A DNA stretch of 64,000 nucleotides from Romboutsia sp. CE17. GTDB taxonomy: Bacteria > Bacillota > Clostridia > Peptostreptococcales > Peptostreptococcaceae. Every line of letters starts with the position of its first letter. Within the stretch, counting starts at the first letter, position 1. Location of the stretch: the NCBI RefSeq assembly GCF_012317385.1, contig NZ_CP051144.1, positions 372,001-436,000 on the forward strand, in the 5' to 3' direction. Positions 16,516-25,685 of this stretch are shown here, piece by piece. The translations under genes and the position numbers were made by a program. The notes beneath the pieces were generated by a model that saw nothing but the letters and a program-made list of their open reading frames with translations, had not been told where the DNA came from and did not search any database.

Positions 16516-17967
16516 ATGTGTGATGTAATAACAAAAAGTGTGTATAATGTAAAATCAAGCGTGGCTACAGAGTTTATAAATCATGAAGAGATTTTAGATA
16601 CTCTTGAATATGCAGAGTCAAATAAGAATAATAAAGATTTGATAGAAGGTATTTTAGATAAAGCTAACCAATGTAATGGATTAACTCATAGGGAAGCAGC
16701 GGTGCTTTTATTATGTGAAGATGAAGAGTTAATTCACAGGATGTTTACTTTAGCTGAAGATATAAAACAGAGATTTTATGGAAATAGAATAGTAATGTTT
16801 GCGCCTTTATATCTTTCTAATTATTGTGTAAATGGATGTGTGTATTGCCCATATCATTTAAAAAATAAAACTATAGCAAGAAAAAAGCTTACACAAGAAG
16901 AAATTAGAAAAGAAGTTATAGCACTTCAAGATTTAGGTCATAAAAGATTAGCATTAGAAGCTGGAGAGGATCCAAAAAATAATCCAATAGAATATATATT
17001 AGAATGTATAGATACTATCTATAGTATAAAACATAAAAATGGTGCTATACGTAGAGTTAATGTTAATATAGCAGCGACAACAGTTGAAAATTATAGAAAA
17101 CTAAAAGATGCTGGTATAGGTACCTATATATTATTTCAAGAAACATATAATAAAGAGTCTTATGAGAGGCTACATCCAACAGGACCTAAGAGTGATTATG
17201 CTTATCACACTGAAGCTATGGATAGAGCAATGGAAGGTGGAATAGATGATGTTGGATTGGGAGTACTATATGGATTAAATACATATAAATATGATTTTGT
17301 AGGGCTTCTTATGCATGCAGAACATTTAGAAGCTAAGTTTGGAGTAGGTCCTCATACTATAAGTGTTCCTAGAATACGTCCAGCAGATGATATAAATCCA
17401 GATGATTTTCCAGATGGTGTGCCTGATGATGTATTTCAAAAAATAGTAGCTGTGCTTCGAATTGCAGTTCCATATACAGGTATGATAGTATCAACAAGAG
17501 AATCTCAAGAAACTAGAGAAAAAGTATTACACCTAGGTGTATCTCAAATAAGTGGTGCATCTTGCACTAGTGTTGGAGGTTACGCAGATAGATTAGAAGG
17601 AAAAAAAGAAAAGGAAAATACTTCGCAATTTGATATTGATGATAATAGAACATTAGATGAAGTTGTTAATTGGTTACTTGAAATGGGATATATTCCAAGT
17701 TTTTGTACAGCATGTTATCGTGAAGGTAGAACAGGAGATAGATTTATGAAACTTGTAAAATCTGGTCAAATAGCAAACTGCTGTCAACCTAATGCACTTA
17801 TGACTTTAAAAGAATACTTAGAAGATTATGCATCTGCAGATACAAAGTTTAAAGGAGAATTATTAATAAATAAAGAAGTAGAAAAGATACCTAATGAAAA
17901 GGTTAAAAAAATAGTACTAGAACATTTAGATGAGTTACAAGAAGGCAAGCGCGATTTCAGATTTTAA
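16516..17967 (+). CDS. hydG: [FeFe]-hydrogenase H-cluster maturase HydG (radical SAM tyrosine lyase)
   Basis: HydG cleaves tyrosine to p-cresol, CO and cyanide to build the Fe(CO)2CN unit of the H-cluster. The radical-SAM motif CX3CX2C (YCVNGCVYC, about residues 104-111) and the C-terminal auxiliary-cluster motif CX2CX22C (SFCTACYREG ... CCQPNA, about 405-435) are intact. A TTG at 16510 and an ATG at 16516 compete. AGGGG is correctly spaced for the ATG (483 aa), the usual HydG length. It follows the TM1266-like gene after 119 bases. HydE, HydF and the hydrogenase itself are not in the window. Confidence 0.97.
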   Translation: MCDVITKSVYNVKSSVATEFINHEEILDTLEYAESNKNNKDLIEGILDKANQCNGLTHREAAVLLLCEDEELIHRMFTLAEDIKQRFYGNRIVMFAPLYLSNYCVNGCVYCPYHLKNKTIARKKLTQEEIRKEVIALQDLGHKRLALEAGEDPKNNPIEYILECIDTIYSIKHKNGAIRRVNVNIAATTVENYRKLKDAGIGTYILFQETYNKESYERLHPTGPKSDYAYHTEAMDRAMEGGIDDVGLGVLYGLNTYKYDFVGLLMHAEHLEAKFGVGPHTISVPRIRPADDINPDDFPDGVPDDVFQKIVAVLRIAVPYTGMIVSTRESQETREKVLHLGVSQISGASCTSVGGYADRLEGKKEKENTSQFDIDDNRTLDEVVNWLLEMGYIPSFCTACYREGRTGDRFMKLVKSGQIANCCQPNALMTLKEYLEDYASADTKFKGELLINKEVEKIPNEKVKKIVLEHLDELQEGKRDFRF

Positions 17968-17980
17968 ATTGAACTAAATA

Positions 17981-18019
17981 AAAAAGCTGTATCTATATTA
18001 ATATGGATACAGCTTTTTT
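17981..18019 (+). terminator. intrinsic terminator after hydG
   Basis: Perfect 13-bp stem AAAAAGCTGTATC (17981-17993) with GATACAGCTTTTT (18006-18018) and a T-rich tail. Confidence 0.9.
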
Positions 18020-18104
18020 ATTTAGTATAGCAATATATATTTTGTTCGTATGCTATTTATTAATTATATATATGGAAATAAATAAGTTTATAAATAATTT
18101 TTAA

Positions 18105-18170
18105 TTGACATATGAATAATAGTTAACTAAAATAATATTTGTACTGGTTAACTATTATCCATGGTAACTA
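18105..18170 (+). promoter_or_regulatory. MarR-ABC promoter with overlapping inverted-repeat operators
   Basis: TTGACA (18105-18110), 17 bases, TAAAAT (18128-18133). ATAATAGTTAAC (18116-18127) covers the spacer and its inverted copy GTTAACTATTAT (18147-18158) lies 20 bases on. A partial third copy, GGTAACTA, is at 18163-18170. This arrangement fits autorepression by the MarR protein encoded next. Confidence 0.7.
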
Positions 18171-18191
18171 AATTTGAGGAGGATAATATAA

Positions 18192-18695
18192 ATGAATAAT
18201 ATATCTAAGGATAAGTCTAAAGAGCTATTAAGTGCAATAAGTAAAATTAATAAACTTGCTCATAATGGATTTAGAAAAAATAATATGTCACATAGAGAGT
18301 TTATGTTTCTAAAGGCAATTAATTATCTAAAAAATAATGATGATGCTAAAGAATGTCCTTTCAAGGGTGTAAAAGCATCTGATTTAAGTAAATTTCTAAT
18401 GGTAACTAAACCTGCAATTTCAAAGGTTATAAATATTTTAGAAGAAAAAGGGTTTGTGATAAGAATTGCAGATAACTCTGACCGAAGAGTTGTCTACATC
18501 AACATGACTAAAGCAGGAGAAGATATACTAGAAAAAGAAACAGAAAAATTTCAAGAATTTACTCATAGAATTGTAGAAAAAATGGGTGAAGAAGATACTG
18601 ATGAGATGATACGTTTATTTAAAAAAATGTATGATAGCATAAAAGAAATTGAAAAAGAAGACAGCATAAAGGAGGAACATGAATGGGAAAACTAA
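18192..18695 (+). CDS. MarR-family transcriptional regulator
   Basis: The 167-residue protein has the MarR winged-helix core: MSHREFMFLKAI, then ASDLSKFLMVTKPAISKVINILEEKGFV and the wing RIADNSDRRVVYINMT (quoted in parts). It should be a dimer repressing its own operon and releasing DNA on drug or metabolite binding. The gene overlaps the next ABC gene by 13 bases, and inverted repeats overlap its promoter. GGAGG precedes the ATG. MarR plus a heterodimeric ABC exporter is a common drug-efflux unit in Firmicutes. Confidence 0.93.
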   Translation: MNNISKDKSKELLSAISKINKLAHNGFRKNNMSHREFMFLKAINYLKNNDDAKECPFKGVKASDLSKFLMVTKPAISKVINILEEKGFVIRIADNSDRRVVYINMTKAGEDILEKETEKFQEFTHRIVEKMGEEDTDEMIRLFKKMYDSIKEIEKEDSIKEEHEWEN

Positions 18696-20938
18696 TAAAG
18701 TATTTAAAAAAATCAACTTTTCCTATAATACTTATTGTGATGTTATTAGTCGGTCAAGCGGTATGTGACCTTGCTTTACCTGACTACACATCTAACATAG
18801 TAAATATAGGTATACAACAAGGTGGAGTTAATAATGTAACACCTAAAATTATAAGAGAAAGTGAGCTAGATAAGATTTTAATATTTATTAGCTCCGATGA
18901 TAAAAATAAGGTTTTAGAGAATTATACCTTACTGAGTAAGGAAGAACTTTCAAACGATGAATTTAATAAATATAAAGATGAATACCCAGCTTTAGATAAA
19001 GAAAATCTTTATGAACTAAATACAAAGGATAAAGAAAAAATAGATGAATTAAATAATATACTGGCAAAGCCAATGTTAATAGTTTATGGAATAGAAAATG
19101 GTGGAGCTGAAGTTGAAGCTATGAAAAAGCAAATGCTATCAAATATTCCACAGGGAATGAATCAAAATAGTGACATTGATTTATTCAAAGTTCTTTCATC
19201 TATGCCAGAAGAGAACTTAGAGAGTTTAAAGGAAGAAATTAATAATAATTTTACTAACTTACCAGATACAATGTTAGATCAGAGTGCTATAAATTATGTT
19301 AAAAGTGAGTATGAAGATATTGGGATTAATATAGAAAAGCTTCAAAATAGCTACATAATTAAAACTGGTTTAATAATGTTAGGAATAACTTTATTAAGTG
19401 TTATAGCTTCAGTATTAGTAGGTTTACTAGGAGCCAGAGTTGCAGCGACTTTAGGAAAAGATCTAAGAGGATCTGTATTTAAAAAAGTTATGTCCTTCTC
19501 TAATAAAGAAATAACAGAGTTCTCTACTGCATCTTTAATAACACGTAGTACAAATGACATACAACAAATCCAAATGATGATGGTAATGGTTTTAAGAACT
19601 GTATTTTATGCACCAATACTAGGTATAGGTGGTGTGCTAAAAGTATTACAAACAAATACATCTATGACTTGGATTATAGGATTAGGCGTAGCATCAGTAT
19701 TAGTATTAGTTATGATAATGTTTACTGTAGTTATGCCTAGATTTAAAATTTTACAAAATTTAGTTGATAGACTTAATTTAGTTAGTAGAGAAATATTAAT
19801 AGGTCTTCCTGTAATAAGAGCATTTAGTACTGAAAAATATGAAGAGGCTAGATTTGAAAAAGCAAATAAAGACTTGACTAAGGTTAATATTTTTGTAAAT
19901 AGAGTGATGTCTTGTATGATGCCTGCGATGATGTTTGTTATGAATGCTTTAACTGTAATTATAGTTTGGAATGGTGCTCATAGCATTGATGCAGGTACAA
20001 TGCAAGTTGGAGATATGATGGCATTTATTCAATATACAATGCAAATAGTAATGTCATTCTTAATGATATCAATGGTATCTGTTATGTTACCAAGAGCATT
20101 GGTATCTTTAGATCGTATAGATAAGGTTATAAGTACAGAACTTTCAATAAAAGATCCAGAAAAACCTGTTCATTTCAATGAAAGTAAAAAAGGTTTTGTT
20201 GAATTTAAAGATGTTTCATTTAAATATCCAGATGCAGAAGAAGAAGTTTTAAGTGATATATCTTTCGTAGCAAAACCAGGTGAAACAACAGCATTTATAG
20301 GAAGTACAGGTAGCGGTAAGTCAACTCTTATTAATTTAATACCAAGATTTTTTGATGTAACAAAGGGAGAAATATTAGTTGACGGCGTTAATATAAAAGA
20401 TGTTAATCAACATGACTTAAGAGAGAAAATAGGATATGTACCACAAAAAGGTATACTATTCTCAGGAACTATAGATTCTAATTTAAGATATGGTAAAAAA
20501 GATGCAAAAGAAGAAGATATAGTAAAAGCAGCTAGAATAGCACAGGCAACAGAATTTATAGATTCTAAACCTGAAAAGTATGAAACTGAAATATCACAAG
20601 GTGGTACAAATGTTTCAGGAGGACAAAAACAAAGACTTTCTATTGCAAGAGCAATAGCTAAGGATCCTGAAATATATATATTTGATGATAGCTTCTCTGC
20701 ACTAGACTTTAAAACAGATGCTAAACTTCGTAAAACTTTAAAAGAAGAAATATCAGAAAGTACAATCTTAATAGTTGCACAAAGAATAAGTACTATATTA
20801 AATGCAGAACAAATTATTGTGCTTGATGAAGGTAAAGTAGTAGGTAAAGGGACTCATAAAGAGCTTTTAAAAAATTGTGAAGTCTATAAACAAATAGCCT
20901 TATCACAACTGTCAAAGGAGGAGCTAGACAATGAGTAA
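18683..20938 (+). CDS. ABC exporter half-transporter, degenerate-site subunit
   Basis: The 751-residue fusion of an exporter membrane domain and ATPase belongs to the BmrCD/LmrCD-type heterodimers. An external insertion of about 170 residues (40-215), rich in charged residues, lies between TM1 and TM2. The ATPase has Walker A GSTGSGKST (about 540), signature VSGGQ (about 645) and Walker B IYIFDD (about 665). The catalytic glutamate after Walker B is aspartate, as in the non-hydrolysing site of such heterodimers. The partner is encoded next, overlapping by 8 bases. Substrates are unknown; drugs, peptides or lipids are all possible. Confidence 0.93.
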   Translation: MGKLIKYLKKSTFPIILIVMLLVGQAVCDLALPDYTSNIVNIGIQQGGVNNVTPKIIRESELDKILIFISSDDKNKVLENYTLLSKEELSNDEFNKYKDEYPALDKENLYELNTKDKEKIDELNNILAKPMLIVYGIENGGAEVEAMKKQMLSNIPQGMNQNSDIDLFKVLSSMPEENLESLKEEINNNFTNLPDTMLDQSAINYVKSEYEDIGINIEKLQNSYIIKTGLIMLGITLLSVIASVLVGLLGARVAATLGKDLRGSVFKKVMSFSNKEITEFSTASLITRSTNDIQQIQMMMVMVLRTVFYAPILGIGGVLKVLQTNTSMTWIIGLGVASVLVLVMIMFTVVMPRFKILQNLVDRLNLVSREILIGLPVIRAFSTEKYEEARFEKANKDLTKVNIFVNRVMSCMMPAMMFVMNALTVIIVWNGAHSIDAGTMQVGDMMAFIQYTMQIVMSFLMISMVSVMLPRALVSLDRIDKVISTELSIKDPEKPVHFNESKKGFVEFKDVSFKYPDAEEEVLSDISFVAKPGETTAFIGSTGSGKSTLINLIPRFFDVTKGEILVDGVNIKDVNQHDLREKIGYVPQKGILFSGTIDSNLRYGKKDAKEEDIVKAARIAQATEFIDSKPEKYETEISQGGTNVSGGQKQRLSIARAIAKDPEIYIFDDSFSALDFKTDAKLRKTLKEEISESTILIVAQRISTILNAEQIIVLDEGKVVGKGTHKELLKNCEVYKQIALSQLSKEELDNE

Positions 20939-22787
20939 TGAACGAAAATCAAGACAAAGTATGGGAGGTCCAATGGGACGTGGACCTAAAATGGTAGGAG
21001 AAAAGGCTAAAGATTTCAAGGGTACAATGAAGACGTTATTAGGGTATTTGGGTAAATTTAAAACATCTATAATTCTTGTTTTCATATTTGCCATAGGAAG
21101 TGTTTCATTCTCTGTTGTAGGACCTAAAATATTAGGTAAAGCAACTACTAAAATATTTGAAGGGTTAGTTGCAAAAGTTTCAGGGGCAGCTGGAGCTGGT
21201 ATAGATTTTGATTCTATAGGAAAAATATTATTAACTTTAATAGGTTTATATATATTAAGTGCAATATTTTCATTTATACAAGGTTTTGTTATGAGTGGAA
21301 TATCTCAAAAAATTGCCTATAATTTAAGAAATGAGTTATCACAAAAGATAAATAGAATGCCTATGAAGTACTTTGATAGTAAAACTCATGGTGAAGTATT
21401 ATCTAGAATAACTAATGATATAGATACTCTTAGTCAAAGTTTAAACCAAAGTATGACTCAGCTTATAACATCTGTCACAACTATTATAGGTGTTTTAGTA
21501 ATGATGTTATCTATAAGCTGGATGATGACTGGTGTAACATTACTTATATTACCATTATCAATGATATTAATATCATTTATAATAAAGAGATCTCAAAAAT
21601 ACTTTAAAGCTCAACAGGAGTATTTAGGTCATGTAAATGGTCAAGTTGAGGAGTTATATGGAGGACATAATATAGTTAAAGTATTTAATGGTGAAGATGA
21701 AGCTATAGAAAAATTTAATAAATTAAATGATACTTTATATCAATCAGCTTGGAAATCACAATTTTTATCAGGTATAATGCAACCACTTATGATGTTTGTT
21801 GGTAACTTAGGTTATGTAGTAGTTGCAATACTTGGTGGATGGTTAGCTATAAGAAAAACTATAGAAGTTGGAGATATACAATCATTTATACAATATGTAA
21901 GAAACTTTACTCAACCTTTATCTCAAGTGGCTCAAGTAACTAACTTATTACAATCTACAGCAGCTGCAGCAGAAAGAGTATTTGAATTCTTAGACGAAGA
22001 AGAAGAAGATCAAGTAGTTGAAAATGCAGTCAAAGTTGATGGTTTAGAAGGTAAAATTGATTTTGAGCATGTAAGATTTGGATATAATCCTAATAAAATA
22101 ATAATAAAAGACTTTACTGCTCATGTTAAGCCAGGACAAAAAATAGCTATAGTAGGTCCTACAGGAGCAGGTAAAACAACTATAGTAAAACTTCTTATGA
22201 GATTTTATGATGTTAACTCAGGTACGATACTTATTGACAATCATAATATAAAAGATTTTAATAGAAGTGAATTGAGACAATTATTTGGAATGGTTCTTCA
22301 AGATACATGGCTATTTAATGGAAGCATAAAAGATAATATTAGATATGGAAAGCTTGATGCAACTGATGAACAGGTAATAGAGGCAGCTAAAGCGGCACAT
22401 GTACACCATTTTATAAAAACATTACCAGATGGATATGATATGATTCTTAATGAAGAAGCAAGTAACGTATCTCAAGGTCAAAAACAATTATTGACAATTG
22501 CTCGTGCAATACTAGCAGATCCTAAGATATTAATATTAGATGAAGCTACAAGTTCAGTTGATACAAGAACAGAAGTATTAATTCAAAAGGCTATGGATAA
22601 CCTTATGGAAAATAGAACAAGCTTCATAATTGCGCATAGATTATCTACTATAAAAAATGCAGATTTAATATTAGTAATGAACGAAGGGGATATAATAGAA
22701 ATAGGTAATCATGAAAAGTTATTAGCTCAAAAAGGATTCTATGCTAATTTATATAACTCTCAATTTGAAAAAGATGAAGCTATATAA
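20931..22787 (+). CDS. ABC exporter half-transporter, canonical-site subunit
   Basis: The 618-residue partner has an N-terminal Met/Gly-rich tail, six membrane segments and an ATPase with Walker A GPTGAGKTT (about 406), altered signature VSQGQ (about 511) and canonical Walker B ILILDEATSS (about 534) with the catalytic Glu. The altered signature pairs with the weak site of the other subunit, so one of the two composite ATP sites is expected to be inactive. RBS GGAGG lies within the end of the previous gene. Confidence 0.94.
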   Translation: MSNERKSRQSMGGPMGRGPKMVGEKAKDFKGTMKTLLGYLGKFKTSIILVFIFAIGSVSFSVVGPKILGKATTKIFEGLVAKVSGAAGAGIDFDSIGKILLTLIGLYILSAIFSFIQGFVMSGISQKIAYNLRNELSQKINRMPMKYFDSKTHGEVLSRITNDIDTLSQSLNQSMTQLITSVTTIIGVLVMMLSISWMMTGVTLLILPLSMILISFIIKRSQKYFKAQQEYLGHVNGQVEELYGGHNIVKVFNGEDEAIEKFNKLNDTLYQSAWKSQFLSGIMQPLMMFVGNLGYVVVAILGGWLAIRKTIEVGDIQSFIQYVRNFTQPLSQVAQVTNLLQSTAAAAERVFEFLDEEEEDQVVENAVKVDGLEGKIDFEHVRFGYNPNKIIIKDFTAHVKPGQKIAIVGPTGAGKTTIVKLLMRFYDVNSGTILIDNHNIKDFNRSELRQLFGMVLQDTWLFNGSIKDNIRYGKLDATDEQVIEAAKAAHVHHFIKTLPDGYDMILNEEASNVSQGQKQLLTIARAILADPKILILDEATSSVDTRTEVLIQKAMDNLMENRTSFIIAHRLSTIKNADLILVMNEGDIIEIGNHEKLLAQKGFYANLYNSQFEKDEAI

Positions 22788-22860
22788 ATTAATATTGATT
22801 AATTAATAAATATAAATTAAAATAATTTAATATAGACTTTACAAAAAAATAAACATAACA

Positions 22861-22906
22861 AAAAAAGGTGTATAAATTTCCATCTGGATTTTATACACTT
22901 TTTTTC
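22861..22906 (+). terminator. intrinsic terminator after the ABC operon
   Basis: Stem AAAAGGTGTATAAA with TTTATACACTTTT (22863-22902) followed by a long T run. Confidence 0.9.
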
Positions 22907-22923
22907 TTAATATATAACTTTTA

Positions 22924-22952
22924 TTGAATTATTTTTTTTATTTAGTATACTA
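22924..22952 (+). promoter_or_regulatory. gntR promoter overlapped by a TATAC palindrome (autoregulation)
   Basis: TTGAAT (22924-22929), 16 bases, TATACT (22946-22951). The palindrome TAGTATACTA (22943-22952) covers the -10, as expected for self-repression. Confidence 0.65.
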
Positions 22953-23002
22953 GAAATAAGATTTTATATGAATATAGGATTTACATTTAGGGAGTGATTA
23001 TA

Positions 23003-23689
23003 TTGATATTGTATGAAAGAAAAGATAAAGAAACGGGAAAAGAGTATGCTTATAGAGTTTTAAAAGGTAATATAATGTCTTTAGAATTAAAACCAGGTGA
23101 GTTTTTAAGTGAGCTAGAGCTAGCTGATAAGTTAAACTTATCAAGAACTCCCATAAGGGAAGTCATAATGAAATTAAAAGGTGAACATCTTATAGAAGTA
23201 AAGCCTCAATCTGGTACTTATGTGTCACTAATTGATATTGATTTAATTGAAGAGGCAATATTTATGAGGTTTGCAGTAGAAGAGAAAATATTAAAGCTGG
23301 CATGTGAAAGTTTTCCAAGTGATATTATGTTGGAGTTAGAAAAAAATATATTTGCTCAAGAGATAATTGCTGATATGAAAGGGGGAGAAACAGAATTTCA
23401 TAAGTTGGATACAAGTTTTCATGAGCTATTATTTAAAGGAACTGGTAAAGCTCGTGTTTGGGATAATATATTAAATATAAGCACTCATTATAATAGAATG
23501 AGACTATTGACTCAGAAAAAAGATTCAAAAAAATCTGTTGTTGAACAACACAAGGAATTTTTGAATGTAATAAAAAATAAAGATAAGGATAAAGTAGAGT
23601 TTCTGATTGATGAACATATGAGATTTTCAATGAAAAGCTGGGACTATCTAATAAAACATGATAGTGAAATTTCTAAATACTTTAAGTAA
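23003..23689 (+). CDS. GntR-family (FCD) regulator, probable hexuronate repressor
   Basis: The winged helix (about 10-75; SELELADKLNLSRTPIREVIMKL) is followed by an FCD effector domain with helices carrying Asp/His metal or acid ligands (FHELLFKGTG and DEHMRFS). The frame is open from a GTG at 22994, but GGAG sits eight bases before the TTG at 23003, giving 228 residues. FCD proteins of the UxuR/ExuR group respond to uronates or their catabolites. TTGTATACAA-like operators occur at its own promoter, before uxaB and before dctP, so it most likely represses all of these. It is separated from uxaB by its own terminator. Confidence 0.88.
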   Translation: MILYERKDKETGKEYAYRVLKGNIMSLELKPGEFLSELELADKLNLSRTPIREVIMKLKGEHLIEVKPQSGTYVSLIDIDLIEEAIFMRFAVEEKILKLACESFPSDIMLELEKNIFAQEIIADMKGGETEFHKLDTSFHELLFKGTGKARVWDNILNISTHYNRMRLLTQKKDSKKSVVEQHKEFLNVIKNKDKDKVEFLIDEHMRFSMKSWDYLIKHDSEISKYFK

Positions 23690-23718
23690 AAGGACTATTT
23701 AAGGGAGTCCTTTTTTTT
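23688..23718 (+). terminator. intrinsic terminator after gntR
   Basis: AAAAGGACT with AGTCCTTTT around a 9-base loop, then eight T. It begins within the stop codon. Confidence 0.85.
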
Positions 23719-23780
23719 TATGTTTAAAGAAGTTCTATTAACTTATTAAAGTTAAGTAAATTTCTATACTAATGGCAAAA

Positions 23781-23792
23781 CTTGTATACAAG
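23781..23792. promoter_or_regulatory. TATAC operator 1 upstream of uxaB
   Basis: Perfect 12-bp palindrome CTTGTATACAAG, the best example of the operator in the window. It is about 75 bases upstream of the -10. Confidence 0.6.
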
Positions 23793-23835
23793 TAAAAAAG
23801 ATTTTATAAGGAAATCAAAAATATATAAGAAAATA

Positions 23836-23885
23836 TTGAAAAAATATTAAAATACGTTATAATAAAAACAAGATTAGTATACAAG
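23836..23885 (+). promoter_or_regulatory. uxaBA promoter with TATAC operator 2
   Basis: TTGAAA (23836-23841), 16 bases, TATAAT (23858-23863). TAGTATACAAG (23875-23885) lies across the expected transcription start, where a bound repressor would block initiation. The leader to the ATG is over 300 bases long. Confidence 0.65.
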
Positions 23886-23988
23886 AAGAATAAAAATATA
23901 TTAAAAATATACTTTTATCGATAATGAATACAATTGAATATATGAAAATAGTTTTATTTAGTTAAAATTGAATATTTAATCAATAAAA

Positions 23989-24000
23989 TTGGTATACAAG
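23989..24000. promoter_or_regulatory. TATAC operator 3 in the uxaB leader
   Basis: TTGGTATACAAG (10 of 12 palindromic). It could act as an auxiliary or roadblock site. Three sites within 220 bases suggest looping. Confidence 0.5.
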
Positions 24001-24200
24001 AAAAGAGGAGAGTAAATTAAAAAAAGAAAGTATAGTATCTGTTATTAAAATGCTTGAAGATATTTTTTACAAACGTTTTAAAACATATTACATAAGGATA
24101 TGTAAATTTAGTTTAGAAGATTAAAAAAATCTAATGTAATTAGAATCACAAAAATATAAAAGGGTAAATTTAAAATATATTATAAGGGAGAATGAGTTGT

Positions 24201-25685
24201 ATGAATAAAGAAGTAAAAAATTTAAATATAGATTGTCTAACAGAATCTCAAAAAGAACACCATAATAAAGTTTTAAATAGTCCAGTAAGAATAATGCAGG
24301 TAGGTGAAGGAAACTTTTTAATGTCTTTCTTTGATTGGATGGTAGATAAAGCAATAAAATCTGGTAATTATGAAGGCTCAATTGCTTTGACCTGTCCTTT
24401 AAATAACGATGTAAAAATAAATAAATTAAATTCTCAAGATAATTTATATACAGTAATTCAAAGAGGGTTTAAAGGAGATACAGAAGTGTTTGAACACGAT
24501 ATAATATCTGTATTTTCGAAAGTATTTAACTATAATACTAACTGGAATGAATTTATGAATATAGCAGAGCAAGAAAGCTTGGATGTTGTAATATCGAACA
24601 CTACAGAAGCTGGGCTTGCTTATAAAAAAGTTGAATTGGAAAATGTGTGTAAAGAAGGTTTATATCCTTCAAAACTTACTGCATTTTTAATGCATAGATT
24701 TGAAGTTTTAGGAAACATATCTAAAAAACTTCTTATATTCCCTTGCGAATTAGTTGCTGAAAATGGAAGGGTATTAAAAGAATTTGTCAATAAGCATGCA
24801 AATGATTTTGGAGCTTCAAAAGAATTTAAAGCTTGGCTTGAAGAAAATTGTGTATTCTTAAATAACTTAGTAGATAGAATAGTTCCAGGATATCCGAGAG
24901 AAGATGAAAGTTTCTATTTTGAAAAACTAGGATACAAAGATGGAGCCATGTCTATGTGTGAACCATATTTCTTATGGGCTATAGAAGGTAGCGAAGAGTT
25001 AGATAAGATATTACCACTAAGAAATTCAGGGCTTAATGTACAGTGGTTAGATTCATTGTATGATACACAACTATTAAAAGTTAGAATATTAAATGGATCT
25101 CATACTTTAATAACGCCACAGAGTATATTAAAAGGATTTAGCCAAGTTGATGAAGTTGTTGAAAATAAAGATATGAAAAAGTACTTAAATGAAACTCTAG
25201 AAAAAGAGATATTACCTTCATTAAAAAATAAAACTGGTAATAAAAAAGAGTTTGCATCAACTGTTCTTAGTAGATTTAGAAATCCTCATATAAAACATAA
25301 ATTAGAATCAATATCTATGAACTCAGTATCTAAGTTTCAAAATAGATTATTACCAACTATAAAGTCTTATATAGAAGATAATCATAAGTTACCAGAAAAT
25401 ATGATGGTTGGATTAGCTGGATTATTAAGATTCTATCAGATAGAGAAAGTAGGAACCTTATATATCGGACATGATTTCAATGGAAATCAATATAAAGTAT
25501 TTGATACTCCTGAAGTATTAGAATTTATGAGTGATGCAAATTCTAAGTTTAAAGAAAAGAATGATGAATATGTTAGATATATATTAAGTGAATCTAAACT
25601 TTGGGGAGAAGATTTAACTAAGTATTTAAATATAGTTGAAGTTGTTACTGAAAAATTACATGCGATGGAGAATGTATATGAGTAA
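24201..25685 (+). CDS. uxaB: tagaturonate reductase / altronate oxidoreductase
   Basis: The 494-residue NAD-dependent enzyme of the mannitol dehydrogenase family reduces tagaturonate to altronate in galacturonate breakdown. Visible are the N-terminal nucleotide-binding strand (IMQVGEGNFLMSFFDWMVD), the middle VDRIVPGYPRED segment and the family catalytic motif KVRILNGSHTL. An ATG at 24192 abuts GGGAG. The ATG at 24201 is correctly spaced and preferred. uxaA overlaps its end by 8 bases. Fructuronate reductase (UxuB) is a distant alternative, but pairing with altronate dehydratase favours UxaB. Confidence 0.92.
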   Translation: MNKEVKNLNIDCLTESQKEHHNKVLNSPVRIMQVGEGNFLMSFFDWMVDKAIKSGNYEGSIALTCPLNNDVKINKLNSQDNLYTVIQRGFKGDTEVFEHDIISVFSKVFNYNTNWNEFMNIAEQESLDVVISNTTEAGLAYKKVELENVCKEGLYPSKLTAFLMHRFEVLGNISKKLLIFPCELVAENGRVLKEFVNKHANDFGASKEFKAWLEENCVFLNNLVDRIVPGYPREDESFYFEKLGYKDGAMSMCEPYFLWAIEGSEELDKILPLRNSGLNVQWLDSLYDTQLLKVRILNGSHTLITPQSILKGFSQVDEVVENKDMKKYLNETLEKEILPSLKNKTGNKKEFASTVLSRFRNPHIKHKLESISMNSVSKFQNRLLPTIKSYIEDNHKLPENMMVGLAGLLRFYQIEKVGTLYIGHDFNGNQYKVFDTPEVLEFMSDANSKFKEKNDEYVRYILSESKLWGEDLTKYLNIVEVVTEKLHAMENVYE

